35,953 nt of DNA from Arthrobacter sp. (GCA_029257465.1 JARIBG010000034.1:1-35953), one strand, 5' to 3'; positions 10,281-18,293 are shown, numbered from the stretch's first letter. Notes: generated by a model not told the origin, from the sequence alone. Numbers and translations are program-made.

Positions 10281-10365
10281 GCCGAGGGCACCCCGTGTGG
10301 AGCCAAGACGCAATACTCGCCGAGGCACCGCGCGTGGAGCCAAAAGGTAATTTTCGCCGAGGGGA
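10281..10365. repeat. Degenerate ~37-base tandem repeats downstream of rpsI
   Basis: Units starting GCCGAGG recur at 10281, 10319 and 10356, a spacing of 38 and then 37 bases. The first two share the pattern GCCGAGG-CACC-CG-GTGGAGCCAA followed by a short A+T-richer tail ending in ACTC or TTTC. The third is truncated after about 10 bases and runs into the inner palindrome. They lie in the rpsI-glmM spacer and encode nothing evident. Confidence 0.65.
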
Positions 10366-10421
10366 CCCGGCAGAAATCGCGCCGGCGATTTCTGCCGGGG
10401 AAGGCGAAAATTACCTCTTGG
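10340..10421 (-). terminator. Nested palindrome overlapping the 3' end of rpsI
   Basis: The outer arms 10340-10358 and 10403-10421 are inverted copies matching at 18 of 19 bases. The inner arms 10366-10380 and 10385-10399 are a perfect 15-bp stem with a 4-base loop. The right outer arm contains the last Lys-Arg codons and the TAA stop of rpsI, so the left arm is an inverted copy of the gene's own end. On the minus strand the inner stem would form just after the stop. Its position fits transcription termination or 3' end protection, although no clean T-run follows. Confidence 0.7.
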
Positions 10422-10908
10422 AGTACTGCGGAGCCTTGCGTGCCTTCTTGAGACCAGCCTTCTTGCGCTCGATCACGCGGGCGTCACGCGTGAGGAAGCC
10501 TGCCTTCTTGAGGGCAGGACGGTTGTTCTCGCGATCGATCTCGTTCAGGGTGCGTGCCACGCCGAGGCGCAGTGCCCCTGCTTGACCAGACGGACCCCCG
10601 CCGTGGATGCGGGCGATCACGTCGTAGGCACCGTCGAGCTCGAGGAGCTTGAACGGGTCATTGACTTCCTGCTGGTGCAGCTTGTTCGGGAAGTAGTCGT
10701 CGAGCTCGCGCCCGTTGACGATCCACTTGCCCGTACCGGGAACGAGGCGCACGCGGGCGATCGCTTCCTTGCGGCGCCCTACTGCTCCGCCGCCGACGGT
10801 CAGGGCCGGACGCTCCTTGACCGGTGCCTCAGCGCTCTCGCTGGACTCTGAGGTGTAGCTCGTGAGCTCCTCAGTCGGTTCGTTCATCTCTTCAGTGTTC
10901 TGAGCCAC
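10411..10908 (-). CDS. rpsI: 30S ribosomal protein S9 (165 aa)
   Basis: S9 sits in the head of the small subunit with its C-terminal tail reaching the P-site tRNA. The core runs from about residue 35: [46 protein letters not shown]. It ends [10 protein letters not shown], the conserved basic tail. The first ~34 residues are an acidic Ser/Glu-rich extension that compact S9 proteins lack but many actinobacterial ones have. It lies 37 bases after rplM, the usual L13-S9 pair. Confidence 0.97.
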   Translation of the reverse strand: MAQNTEEMNEPTEELTSYTSESSESAEAPVKERPALTVGGGAVGRRKEAIARVRLVPGTGKWIVNGRELDDYFPNKLHQQEVNDPFKLLELDGAYDVIARIHGGGPSGQAGALRLGVARTLNEIDRENNRPALKKAGFLTRDARVIERKKAGLKKARKAPQYSKR

Positions 10909-10945
10909 GGTTCTCCTTGAAGCTGTTTAGTGTCGGTGGCCAGGA

Positions 10946-11389
10946 CTACTGGGCGACCTGGGTGATTTCGTATGTCGCGGGCTGCTGGGCGGCGTGAGGA
11001 TGCTCGGCACCGCGATAGACCTTGAGCTTGTTGATCTGCTGTGCGGCCAGCGAATTCTTGGGAAGCATGCCGCGAATGGCCTTCTCCACGGCACGCTCCG
11101 GGTTCCGCTCCAGGAGTTCGGCGTAGTTCGTCGACTTCAGACCACCGGGGAAACCAGAGTGGCGGTAGGCGCGCTTCTGCTCGAGCTTGGCTCCCGTGAG
11201 GGCCACCTTGTCGGCGTTGATGATGACCACGAAGTCGCCCATGTCCATATGGGGCGCGAAGGTCGGCTTGTGCTTCCCACGCAGCAGGATCGCGGTCTGG
11301 CTGGCAAGACGACCGAGGACGACGTCGGTTGCATCGATTACGTGCCACTGGCGGGTGATGTCGCCTGGCTTCGGAGTGTACGTACGCAC
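10946..11389 (-). CDS. rplM: 50S ribosomal protein L13 (147 aa)
   Basis: L13 is an early-assembly large subunit protein. The sequence [29 protein letters not shown] through [13 protein letters not shown] to [17 protein letters not shown] is typical. I chose the GTG start before RTYTPKPGD because GAAGG lies eight bases upstream and it gives the family length of 147. The frame stays open for 54 more codons upstream, but that stretch does not resemble L13 and is better read as mRNA leader. A promoter candidate lies about 220 bases upstream. Confidence 0.95.
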   Translation of the reverse strand: MRTYTPKPGDITRQWHVIDATDVVLGRLASQTAILLRGKHKPTFAPHMDMGDFVVIINADKVALTGAKLEQKRAYRHSGFPGGLKSTNYAELLERNPERAVEKAIRGMLPKNSLAAQQINKLKVYRGAEHPHAAQQPATYEITQVAQ

Positions 11390-11608
11390 GGTTATGGCCT
11401 TCGTTTCTATTTCGGAGTCGCTCACGGGTTCGGTACCCTGAAACCGCGAGCTCAGCTGACTCATGCGTTGCCGGAACTCCAGGTGAGGGCTGAAATACGG
11501 CCAGTGATCCCGGGGATCTCGGCTCCGCCCCCGGGCCAGGTGGTTCTGCAACTGAACCGCTCCAAAGGACGAAGACGTATCGAGATGGGATACGCACGAC
11601 GACTGCCC

Positions 11609-11638
11609 ACTTTAGCCTGCAGCCGCCGGTCAGGTCAA
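11609..11638 (-). promoter_or_regulatory. Candidate housekeeping promoter for rplM-rpsI
   Basis: On the minus strand TTGACC (complement of 11633-11638) and TAAAGT (11609-11614) are separated by 18 bases, close to the -35 and -10 consensus of the main sigma factor. Transcription from here would give a leader of about 210 bases before the rplM GTG. The 295-base gap 11390-11684 otherwise shows no gene. The hexamer match is by eye only. Confidence 0.55.
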
Positions 11639-11684
11639 AATGATGCTGAACGGTCAGCGACGGAGGATCACACCGGGGCGAGGC

Positions 11685-12464
11685 TCATGGGCTGACCGGC
11701 GTCAGGCGGTAGCCCACTCCACGCACGGTCTGGATCCACCGTGGTGTTTTCGGGTCCTCGTCGAGCTTCCGGCGCAGGTTGCCGACATGGACCTCGATGG
11801 CGCGCTCGTCCGAATCGCTGATGTAGGTGTCCTGTCCGTATCGATCACCCCGGACGACGCGCACCAGGTCTGCCTTCGTCCTCACTGCCCCACCGCTCCT
11901 GAGCATCTCGTTCAGCAGGTCGAATTCGCTGCGGGTCAGCGACAGCTCGCACCCGTCGACCGCGACGAAGCGCGTGGAGGAGTCCAGTGCCAGGCCATGG
12001 TGTTCCAGGACCGGTGACACTGCCCTGACCTCACCCCTGCTCCCCACCGATGACGCCCCCTCGATCCGCGCGCTTTCACCTGCGTCCGGGACCACACGGG
12101 GCCGCCTCAGCATTGCTGCGATCCTCGCCCTGAGCTCGCGGGGGCGGAACGGTTTGGTCAGGTAGTCGTCGGCGCCGGACTGCAGTGCCGTGAGCGTGTC
12201 GAGTTCGTCTCCGTGGGAGGTGAGCATGACCACATAGCACGTGCTGAATCCGCGCAGGCGCCGGAGCACCTCGTAACCATCGATGTCCGGCAACCCCACG
12301 TCCACGGTGGCAACGGTCGCCTCGTACGATCGGACCAGTTCGACGCCCGATCTTCCGTCCGGAGCCGTATGGACATCGAATCCCGACTGCTTCAGCACAG
12401 CCCCCACGAGGTTCCGCACATCGGCGTCGTCCTCGATCACCACCGCAACTCCCGGATCGCTCAC
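11685..12464 (-). CDS. OmpR/PhoB-family response regulator (259 aa)
   Basis: A DNA-binding response regulator. The receiver domain (about 5-120) has the acidic pocket EDD (11-13), phospho-acceptor Asp55 in TVDVGLPDIDGYEV, the switch Thr in MLTSHGD, and the conserved Lys in YLTKPF. A linker of ~40 residues leads to a winged-helix domain with LTRSEFDLLNEML, AIEVHVGNLRRKL and WIQTVRGVGYRL. The GTG start has AGGTG eight bases upstream; the frame is open 20 codons further to an ATG. It is transcribed away from the histidine kinase that begins about 160 bases to the right, so the two are likely partners. The target genes cannot be read from the sequence. Confidence 0.9.
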   Translation of the reverse strand: MSDPGVAVVIEDDADVRNLVGAVLKQSGFDVHTAPDGRSGVELVRSYEATVATVDVGLPDIDGYEVLRRLRGFSTCYVVMLTSHGDELDTLTALQSGADDYLTKPFRPRELRARIAAMLRRPRVVPDAGESARIEGASSVGSRGEVRAVSPVLEHHGLALDSSTRFVAVDGCELSLTRSEFDLLNEMLRSGGAVRTKADLVRVVRGDRYGQDTYISDSDERAIEVHVGNLRRKLDEDPKTPRWIQTVRGVGYRLTPVSP

Positions 12465-12585
12465 CTGTACGACACCTGCGCTCCCCCATCTGCTGGGCCC
12501 ACCTCGGCCCACTGTGACACCCATTGTGCCTGCCCTGCTCCCGACTCGGAGCCGGGGTCCGGGGTCCTACACGATTTCCGGCGCA

Positions 12586-12600
12586 TACTGATACGCAGTA
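12586..12600. promoter_or_regulatory. Small dyad in the regulator/kinase divergent spacer
   Basis: TACTG-ATACG-CAGTA is a perfect 5-bp dyad with a 5-base centre, in the 159-base spacer between the two divergent two-component genes. It overlaps the only A+T-richer stretch there. It could be an operator or just part of a promoter. The assignment rests on position alone. Confidence 0.3.
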
Positions 12601-12623
12601 CGTAGGTCTCAGCGTCGGAAAGA

Positions 12624-14360
12624 TTGTCGGAATGCGGTACTCCCCTGTGCTCGATGCCCCTCTGCCCGGCCGGCCGCGTGCCTAGCGTCCGAAGCCCGAT
12701 CCGGTCTCGGCCGGCGAGCACCAGGATCGACCGCTCGGTGGTGCTGTGTCAGACGCCGCTCGCCCTGATCGTCCTGGGCATAGGGTCCATCGCAGCCATG
12801 CTCCGTCCCGGATCGGCAGCGGAACCGGGCTTCGTCCTCGGTGTCGGGATGGTCCTCGTGCTGCTGGCCGTGGCGGCGGTGGTCCCCTGGCACCGGTTAC
12901 CGCCCGGGTCCATTCTGCTGGTGCCCGCCCTGGACTTCGTCGCCATCGCGCTGCTGCGCTCCGGACCTCTCGAGACCCAGGCGGCCCTGGGCGTCCTCGC
13001 ACTTCTCCCTGTGCTCTGGCTGATGCGCTCGTCGGTGCCGCAATGGATCGGTCTCGGGTTGACCTTCCTCGGTTCGCTGCTCATAGCGGTGTGGCCGGTC
13101 GTCGATGCCGCCGAGCCACTCCGGGACGGGTACATTGAGATCCTCCTGCTGCCGATCGTGATGCTCTGTGTGGGTGCCGTCCTGCGCCTCGCGAGTCCGG
13201 GAGCCCGGACCCGTGCGGCCGAAGCGAAGCACACGGACCGCGAACTGTACGATCTGCTGAGTGCAGCTACCGAACGCGAGCGGGTCCTGACGGCCATTCT
13301 CAACACCGTCGACGTCGGCCTCACTGCCGTCGACGCGCACGGCAGCACAACCCTCACGAATCGTCAGCAGGATCTGTTCAACAGGCTCGCTGACGCGCAC
13401 GAGAAAGGGCAGGACCGCGATCTGCTCCTCTTCGAGCCGGACGGCACCACCCCGCTTCCTCCCGATCGACGCCCCGTTCATCGTGCGCTCAGCGGAGAGA
13501 CCTTCACCGATCAGCTCCTCCGAGTGGGCGAGGGAGAGGCCCAGCGCGCGCTGTCCACCGCTGCGCGACCCCTCATCGACGCGGACGGCACGATCGCCGG
13601 GGCCCTTGTCGCCTGCAGCGACATCACTGAGCTCGTGGAGGCGGTCTCTGCCAAGGACGCGTTCATCTCGAACATCTCGCACGAGTTCCATGCCCCCCTG
13701 ACCTCCGTCATCGGATATCTCGAGCTCGTCCGGGAGGACGAGTACGCCCTGCCCGAACATCTGAAGGACTACCTCGAGGTGGCCTCACGCAACGCGGAGC
13801 GCGTCCTGCAGCTCGTGGCCGATCTGCTCTCCACGGCCGGCGACCGCGTGAGGGTTCATCCGCGTCCGGTGGACCTGTCGGCGCTGATCGACATGAGTGT
13901 CAGATCCAATCGCCTCCGCGCCGGAACGAACGGCGTCGTGCTCCGGTCGGAGGTTCACGCCCCGCTGTGGACGCTCATCGACCCCCTGCGGATCTCACAG
14001 GTGCTCGACAACCTGCTCTCCAATGCGATCAAGTACACCGACCACGGGGGTTCGGTGATCATCAGGGCACACGAGACGCCGACCGCCATCAGGGTCCAGG
14101 TCGAAGACCGGGGAATGGGCATGACGGAGCAGGAGATGCACCTGATCTTCTCCCGGTTCTACAGAACGCCTGCTGCACGTCGGGCGGAGATCGAAGGCGC
14201 CGGGCTCGGACTCGCCATCACCCGCGCGATCGTGGAGAGCCATGGCGGTACCATCCGGTGCAGCAGCGCCCCCGGCGAGGGAAGCTGCTTCACGGTGACC
14301 CTCCCGGTGAACGGCGACGTCGAACGCACGCACCAGGCGTCCTTCGAGGACTCCGTCTAG
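12624..14360 (+). CDS. Membrane sensor histidine kinase with PAS-like domain (up to 578 aa)
   Basis: Likely sensor partner of the divergent OmpR-type regulator. Counting from the TTG at 12624, about six hydrophobic segments lie between residues 40 and 190. A PAS-like domain (about 222-340, ILNTVDVGLTAVDAHG ... PLIDADGTIAGALVACSDIT) comes next. The dimerisation helix SNISHEFHAPLTSVIGYLEL carries the phospho-accepting His near 353. The ATPase domain has LDNLLSNAIKYTDHGG (N box), DRGMGM (G1), IFSRFYRTP (F box) and GAGLGLAITRAIVESHGG (G2). The H-box reads HEFHAPL instead of the common HELRTPL. The start is uncertain: TTG 12624, ATG 12654, GTG 12678 and GTG 12738 are all in frame, and none has an ideal ribosome binding site. 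Confidence 0.88.
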   Translation: MSECGTPLCSMPLCPAGRVPSVRSPIRSRPASTRIDRSVVLCQTPLALIVLGIGSIAAMLRPGSAAEPGFVLGVGMVLVLLAVAAVVPWHRLPPGSILLVPALDFVAIALLRSGPLETQAALGVLALLPVLWLMRSSVPQWIGLGLTFLGSLLIAVWPVVDAAEPLRDGYIEILLLPIVMLCVGAVLRLASPGARTRAAEAKHTDRELYDLLSAATERERVLTAILNTVDVGLTAVDAHGSTTLTNRQQDLFNRLADAHEKGQDRDLLLFEPDGTTPLPPDRRPVHRALSGETFTDQLLRVGEGEAQRALSTAARPLIDADGTIAGALVACSDITELVEAVSAKDAFISNISHEFHAPLTSVIGYLELVREDEYALPEHLKDYLEVASRNAERVLQLVADLLSTAGDRVRVHPRPVDLSALIDMSVRSNRLRAGTNGVVLRSEVHAPLWTLIDPLRISQVLDNLLSNAIKYTDHGGSVIIRAHETPTAIRVQVEDRGMGMTEQEMHLIFSRFYRTPAARRAEIEGAGLGLAITRAIVESHGGTIRCSSAPGEGSCFTVTLPVNGDVERTHQASFEDSV

Positions 14361-14365
14361 ACTCT

Positions 14366-14396
14366 CGTGATCCTGCTCTCCGGCGTCCTGATCACG
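14366..14396. terminator. Weak stem-loop between convergent kinase gene and truA
   Basis: A perfect 7-bp stem CGTGATC/GATCACG encloses a 17-base loop, beginning six bases after the kinase stop. No T-run follows on either strand. The 103-base gap shows nothing else. It may be a bidirectional terminator for the two convergent genes. Confidence 0.3.
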
Positions 14397-14463
14397 CAGA
14401 CCCTCTCTCGTGCAGAGCCCTGCTGACCTGGTCGCCCTCCGCAGTCCGGGCAGCTCCCAGGGC

Positions 14464-15390
14464 TCAGGCCTCCGGCGTGCGCCGTGACCGCGTGAGTTCC
14501 GCCCGGGCTGCCACGTGCGGATCGTCGGGGTAGGCGATCTCCTCCAGCACGAGTGGATGCGGTGCCGCCAGGATCGACCGGGCGTCCTTGACCCGGGCAG
14601 CGAGCCGGGCAGCCAGCCACGAGGGCGGCATCTCGCCCGACCCGACGCGCAGCGAAGATCCGATGAGAGCGCGGACCATGTTGTGGCAGAAGGCGTCCGC
14701 CTGCACGGTCGCGGTGATGATGCCGTCGGATCCGCGCTCAAACTCGTACCGCTGCAGCTCGCGGATGGTCGTTGCGCCCTCACGTGCCTTGCAGAAGGCC
14801 GCGAAATCCTGCATTCCCAGCAGCCGGCCGGCACCGTCGTTCAGGAGTCCTACATCGAGCGGCGCGCCGTACCACAGCGTGGTCTTGCGTCGAAGGGGAT
14901 CCTGGCCGGCGCCCGGGTCGGCGATCGCGTAGCTGTAGCGTCGCCACAGCGCCGAGAAGCGCGCATCGAAGCCCTGCGGTGCCGGCACCGCTGACCTCAC
15001 CACGATCGCGGGGACCATGCTCCGGACAGTGCCTGAGCCGGTACCCGTGCTGTTCAGGACACGATTCACCGTACCGGCGATGCGCCGAAGAAAGGCCCGC
15101 GCCGGTACGGCGTCACGGCCCCTGGCCATACCGCTCCACTCCGCCTCGGTGAGGTCGGCGTGCGCAACCTGACCGCGCGCATGGACGCCGGCATCGGTCC
15201 GCCCCCCGACCGTGAGGCGGACGGGGCGGCGCAGCAGCGTGAAAAGCGCCTCCTCGAGCACGCCCTGCACGGTAATCAGACCCGGTTGAAGTGCCCACCC
15301 GGAGAAGAGACTGCCGTCATAGGCGATCCCGAGCCGGATACGCAGGAGCCCGCCGTCCCCGATGGGATCGGCGGGCTCGAGCGATGTCAT
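14464..15390 (-). CDS. truA: tRNA pseudouridine synthase A, TruA (308 aa)
   Basis: Converts uridines 38-40 of the tRNA anticodon arm to pseudouridine. Catalytic Asp66 sits in VGGRTDAGVHARGQ. ARFSALWRRYSYAI, FAAFCKAREGATTIRELQ and DAFCHNMVRALIGSSLRVG are the later conserved blocks. Residues ~95-130 form a Ser/Thr/Gly-rich insert between the catalytic motif and the second block, longer than in the compact enzyme. It lies 20 bases after rplQ, the common rplQ-truA order in actinobacteria, and is probably the last gene of the alpha unit. Confidence 0.95.
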   Translation of the reverse strand: MTSLEPADPIGDGGLLRIRLGIAYDGSLFSGWALQPGLITVQGVLEEALFTLLRRPVRLTVGGRTDAGVHARGQVAHADLTEAEWSGMARGRDAVPARAFLRRIAGTVNRVLNSTGTGSGTVRSMVPAIVVRSAVPAPQGFDARFSALWRRYSYAIADPGAGQDPLRRKTTLWYGAPLDVGLLNDGAGRLLGMQDFAAFCKAREGATTIRELQRYEFERGSDGIITATVQADAFCHNMVRALIGSSLRVGSGEMPPSWLAARLAARVKDARSILAAPHPLVLEEIAYPDDPHVAARAELTRSRRTPEA

Positions 15391-15410
15391 GGTGTCGGAG
15401 AAGTCGGCCG

Positions 15411-16034
15411 CTACTTCTTCTCGTCCTCGGCCACGATCTCCACGGTCTCGTCCGCGGCAACCGGGGCGTTCGTATCGGCGGTTTCCTGAGCCGCGCCTTC
15501 GACGACGACCTGGTCCACCGTTTCTACCTCGGTGTCCTCGGCTGCGATCGTATCGGCGGTCTCCACTGAATCGAACGACTCGACCGACTCGATGGGCTCG
15601 AGGGAGTCAGCGGTCGGTGCTGCCGGGACAGTCGTGGCCCGCTCGGCCTCGGCGACGACCGACTGCTTCGCCGACATCGGCTCCAGCACCAGTTCGATGA
15701 CAGCCATCGGAGCGTTGTCGCCCTTCCGGTTGCCGATCTTGGTGATGCGTGTGTAGCCACCCTCGCGGTTGGCGACGGCGGGAGCGATATCCGTGAACAA
15801 CTCATGCACGACGCTCTTGCTGCTGATGACGCCGAGAACGCGACGGCGCGAGGCAAGATCGCCCTTCTTGGCGAACGTGATCAGACGCTCTGCGTAGGGG
15901 CGCAGCCGCTTGGCTTTGGTCACCGTGGTGGTGATGCGCTTGTGCTCGAACAGTGAGGCGGCCAGGTTGGCGAGCATCAGGCGCTCGTGCGCCGGACCGC
16001 CTCCGAGACGTGGGCCCTTGGTGGGTGTGGGCAT
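15411..16034 (-). CDS. rplQ: 50S ribosomal protein L17 with acidic C-terminal tail (207 aa)
   Basis: L17 lines the peptide exit region of the large subunit. The core (1-118) is canonical: [72 protein letters not shown]. About 90 further residues, rich in Glu, Asp, Val, Thr and Ser, form a strongly acidic and probably disordered tail that most bacterial L17 proteins lack. The start is preceded by GAGGAGAAAG. It follows rpoA after 63 bases. Confidence 0.96.
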   Translation of the reverse strand: MPTPTKGPRLGGGPAHERLMLANLAASLFEHKRITTTVTKAKRLRPYAERLITFAKKGDLASRRRVLGVISSKSVVHELFTDIAPAVANREGGYTRITKIGNRKGDNAPMAVIELVLEPMSAKQSVVAEAERATTVPAAPTADSLEPIESVESFDSVETADTIAAEDTEVETVDQVVVEGAAQETADTNAPVAADETVEIVAEDEKK

Positions 16035-16055
16035 GTTTCTTTCTCCTCATTAGAT

Positions 16056-16087
16056 GTTCCGGCGCCACTCTGCTGCGGCGCCGGAAC
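16056..16087 (-). other. 11-bp stem-loop in rpoA-rplQ spacer
   Basis: GTTCCGGCGCC pairs perfectly with GGCGCCGGAAC around a 10-base loop, filling half of the 63-base spacer. It is not followed by T residues and a ribosome binding site comes straight after. An mRNA processing or stability element is more likely than a terminator. Confidence 0.6.
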
Positions 16088-16097
16088 GGGTAGCGTG

Positions 16098-17108
16098 CTA
16101 GACCTCTTCGTCGGCGTAGCCGGCGTCGTCCTCATCGATGGCCGCAGCACGGGCGGCGAGATCGAATCCTGGAGGGGAGTCCTTCAGGGACAGACCCAGT
16201 TCCACGAGCTTGGCCTTGACCTCGTCGATCGACTTGGCGCCGAAATTACGGATGTCCATGAGATCGGCTTCGGAACGGGCCACGAGTTCACCCACGGCGT
16301 GGATGCCCTCGCGCTTGAGGCAGTTGTAGGACCTCACGGTCAGTTCGAGGTCCTCGATGGGCAGTGCCATGTCCGCTGCAAGGGCGGCATCGGTCGGTGA
16401 AGGACCGATCTCGATTCCCTCGGCGGCCACGTTCAACTCACGCGCCAGTCCGAACAGCTCCACCAGCGTGGTGCCGGCGGAAGCCACTGCATCACGAGGG
16501 GCGATCGCATCCTTGGTCTCCACATCGACGATCAGCTTGTCGAAGTCGGTGCGCTGCTCCACACGGGTCGCCTCCACACGGAAGGTGACCTTCAGGACGG
16601 GTGAGTAGATCGAGTCGACCGGGATACGACCGATCTCGGAATCACCGGCCTTGTTCTGCGAGGCCGAGACGTAGCCGCGGCCTCGCTCGATGGTCAGTTC
16701 GAGCTCGAACTTGCCCTTCGAGTTGAGCGTGGCGATGTGCAGATCCGGGTTGTGGAACTCGACGCCCGCGGGAGGGGCGATGTCCGCGGCCGTGACGACG
16801 CCGGGTCCCTGCTTGCGCAGGTACGCGACGACGGGCTCGTCGTGCTCCGAGGAGACGGCGAGGTTCTTGATGTTCAGGATGATCTCGGTGACGTCCTCCT
16901 TCACCCCGGGGACCGTGGTGAACTCGTGGAGCACTCCGTCGATGCGGATGCTCGTGACTGCGGCACCGGGGATGGAGGACAGGAGGGTGCGGCGGAGCGA
17001 ATTGCCAAGGGTGTAACCGAAGCCGGGCTCGAGTGGTTCGATGACGAATCGTGACCGGTTGTCGGCGACGACCTCTTCGGTCAGGGTGGGGCGCTGTGCA
17101 ATGAGCAC
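16098..17108 (-). CDS. rpoA: DNA-directed RNA polymerase subunit alpha (336 aa)
   Basis: Alpha dimerises to start RNA polymerase assembly. The N-terminal domain shows [29 protein letters not shown] and [22 protein letters not shown]. The C-terminal DNA- and activator-binding domain shows [22 protein letters not shown] and [23 protein letters not shown], and the protein ends in an acidic tail. I chose the GTG before [18 protein letters not shown] lies seven bases upstream of it but only one base upstream of the ATG two codons earlier. It sits between rpsK and rplQ in the alpha operon; no rpsD precedes it. Confidence 0.97.
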   Translation of the reverse strand: MLIAQRPTLTEEVVADNRSRFVIEPLEPGFGYTLGNSLRRTLLSSIPGAAVTSIRIDGVLHEFTTVPGVKEDVTEIILNIKNLAVSSEHDEPVVAYLRKQGPGVVTAADIAPPAGVEFHNPDLHIATLNSKGKFELELTIERGRGYVSASQNKAGDSEIGRIPVDSIYSPVLKVTFRVEATRVEQRTDFDKLIVDVETKDAIAPRDAVASAGTTLVELFGLARELNVAAEGIEIGPSPTDAALAADMALPIEDLELTVRSYNCLKREGIHAVGELVARSEADLMDIRNFGAKSIDEVKAKLVELGLSLKDSPPGFDLAARAAAIDEDDAGYADEEV

Positions 17109-17195
17109 GTACATTTCCTTTCAGGAAGCATCCGCTATATGACACTTCGGAATGAGCGGGACTGCTGGTCAGCCTGCGCAGCTGGACAGGCCGTC

Positions 17196-17235
17196 GCCGC
17201 CGCCCGTGGAACCCGGAAGTTCCATGGGGGCGGCG
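17196..17235 (-). other. Long imperfect stem-loop in rpsK-rpoA spacer
   Basis: TGGAAC pairs with GTTCCA around CCGGAA, and the stem continues outward through G·T wobble and GCCGCC/GGCGGC pairings to roughly 16 bp with a small bulge. It begins 16 bases after the rpsK stop and lies about 90 bases before the rpoA start. No T-run follows, so read-through to rpoA is expected. Confidence 0.5.
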
Positions 17236-17250
17236 TCGCGGCCTCGAGCG

Positions 17251-17652
17251 TCAGACGCGGCGGCGCTTGGGCGGACGGACGCCGTTGTGTGCACTCGGGG
17301 TGACATCCTGGATCGACCCGACTTCCAGCCCGGTGGCCTGCAGTGAGCGGATCGCCGTCTCGCGGCCGGATCCCGGGCCCTTGACGAAGACGTCGACCTT
17401 ACGCATACCGTGCTCCTGCGCACGCTTGGCGGCGGCCTCGGCTGCCATCTGCGCGGCGAAGGGGGTGGACTTGCGGGAACCCTTGAATCCGACCTCACCG
17501 GCCGAGGCCCAGGAGATGACTGCTCCGCTGGGATCGGTGATCGAGATGATGGTGTTGTTGAAGGTGCTCTTGATGTGCGCCTGGCCGAGCGCGATGTTCT
17601 TCTTGTCCTTGCGACGCGGCTTGCGCACCGCTCCACGGGTCTTGGGGGGCAT
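17251..17652 (-). CDS. rpsK: 30S ribosomal protein S11 (133 aa)
   Basis: S11 forms part of the platform of the small subunit near the mRNA exit. The sequence is textbook: [64 protein letters not shown] and the Arg/Lys-rich end [22 protein letters not shown] precedes the ATG. The spacer to rpsM upstream is unusually long at 215 bases and carries repeats. Confidence 0.98.
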   Translation of the reverse strand: MPPKTRGAVRKPRRKDKKNIALGQAHIKSTFNNTIISITDPSGAVISWASAGEVGFKGSRKSTPFAAQMAAEAAAKRAQEHGMRKVDVFVKGPGSGRETAIRSLQATGLEVGSIQDVTPSAHNGVRPPKRRRV

Positions 17653-17741
17653 TTCTTCTCCTACGAAGGTATTGGGTAGAGCATTGATCGGCTGGTCGGA
17701 GCTGCCGGGAGCCTATGTCCAGGACCCCTGTCGGGGAGCCG

Positions 17742-17794
17742 GTGGGTGGGCCCCTGGCCGCCGGAGGAGTCAGTGGGTGGGCCCCTGGCCGCCG
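17742..17794. repeat. Exact 22-base direct repeat in rpsM-rpsK spacer
   Basis: Positions 17742-17763 and 17773-17794 are identical over 22 bases (both begin GTGGGTGGGCCC and end GGCCGCCG), with a 31-base period. Shorter copies of the flank GGGAGCCGGTGGG occur at about 17735 and 17853. No ribosomal protein fits in this spacer, so it is non-coding as far as I can see. Confidence 0.8.
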
Positions 17795-17818
17795 AAGGGG
17801 CCTCCGCCGGCGAGGGTT

Positions 17819-17854
17819 CCCTGGCGAGACGAGCGCTAGCGAGTCTCGTTAGGG
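17819..17854 (-). other. Stem-loop just after the rpsM stop
   Basis: CGAGAC pairs with GTCTCG. The flanking CCCT/AGGG extends the stem to 10 of 12 positions, with the two remaining positions mismatched as A·C in the minus-strand transcript. The loop itself contains the self-complementary CGCTAGCG. It lies 14 bases beyond the rpsM stop and has no T-tail. It may be a processing or partial attenuation site inside the operon. Confidence 0.45.
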
Positions 17855-17867
17855 AGCCGGTGGGGAA

Positions 17868-18245
17868 CTAGCGCCCGACCTTCTTCTTGCCTGCGACCGT
17901 ACGCTTCGGACCCTTGCGGGTTCGGGCGTTCGTCTTGGTACGCTGTCCGCGTACCGGAAGGCCGCGGCGGTGCCGAATGCCCTCGTAGCTGCCGATCTCG
18001 ACCTTGCGGCGGATGTCGGCGGCGACCTCGCGCCGGAGATCACCCTCTACTTTGAAGTTTCCTTCGATGTAGTCGCGGAGCTGGACCAGCTCGGAGTCGG
18101 AGAGATCCTTGACGCGGGTGTTGGCTGAGATCCCCGTGTCGACGATTGTCTTCTCAGCGCGGGTCCTGCCCATGCCGTAGATGTAGGTGAGCGCAATGAC
18201 GACCCGCTTTTCGCGGGGGATGTCTACGCCGGCGAGACGTGCCAT
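17868..18245 (-). CDS. rpsM: 30S ribosomal protein S13 (125 aa)
   Basis: S13 is in the head of the small subunit and contacts the P-site tRNA and, through intersubunit bridges, L5. [52 protein letters not shown] and [32 protein letters not shown] are diagnostic. AAGAGGAGCAT precedes the ATG. It follows rpmJ after a 164-base spacer that contains three hairpins. Confidence 0.98.
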   Translation of the reverse strand: MARLAGVDIPREKRVVIALTYIYGMGRTRAEKTIVDTGISANTRVKDLSDSELVQLRDYIEGNFKVEGDLRREVAADIRRKVEIGSYEGIRHRRGLPVRGQRTKTNARTRKGPKRTVAGKKKVGR

Positions 18246-18293
18246 AGAGACGATGCTCCTCTTGTAGTACCGGAGGTCTGGAGCAGGACGACT

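Noticed and set aside
10235-10421. The palindromes downstream of rpsI as a riboswitch for glmM
   Set aside because: No known ligand-binding fold is recognisable, and the outer arm lies inside rpsI, which fits 3' end function better.
17742-17794. The direct repeat in the rpsM-rpsK spacer as a CRISPR array
   Set aside because: Only two copies with a 9-base gap, no third repeat of full length, and no cas genes in the window.
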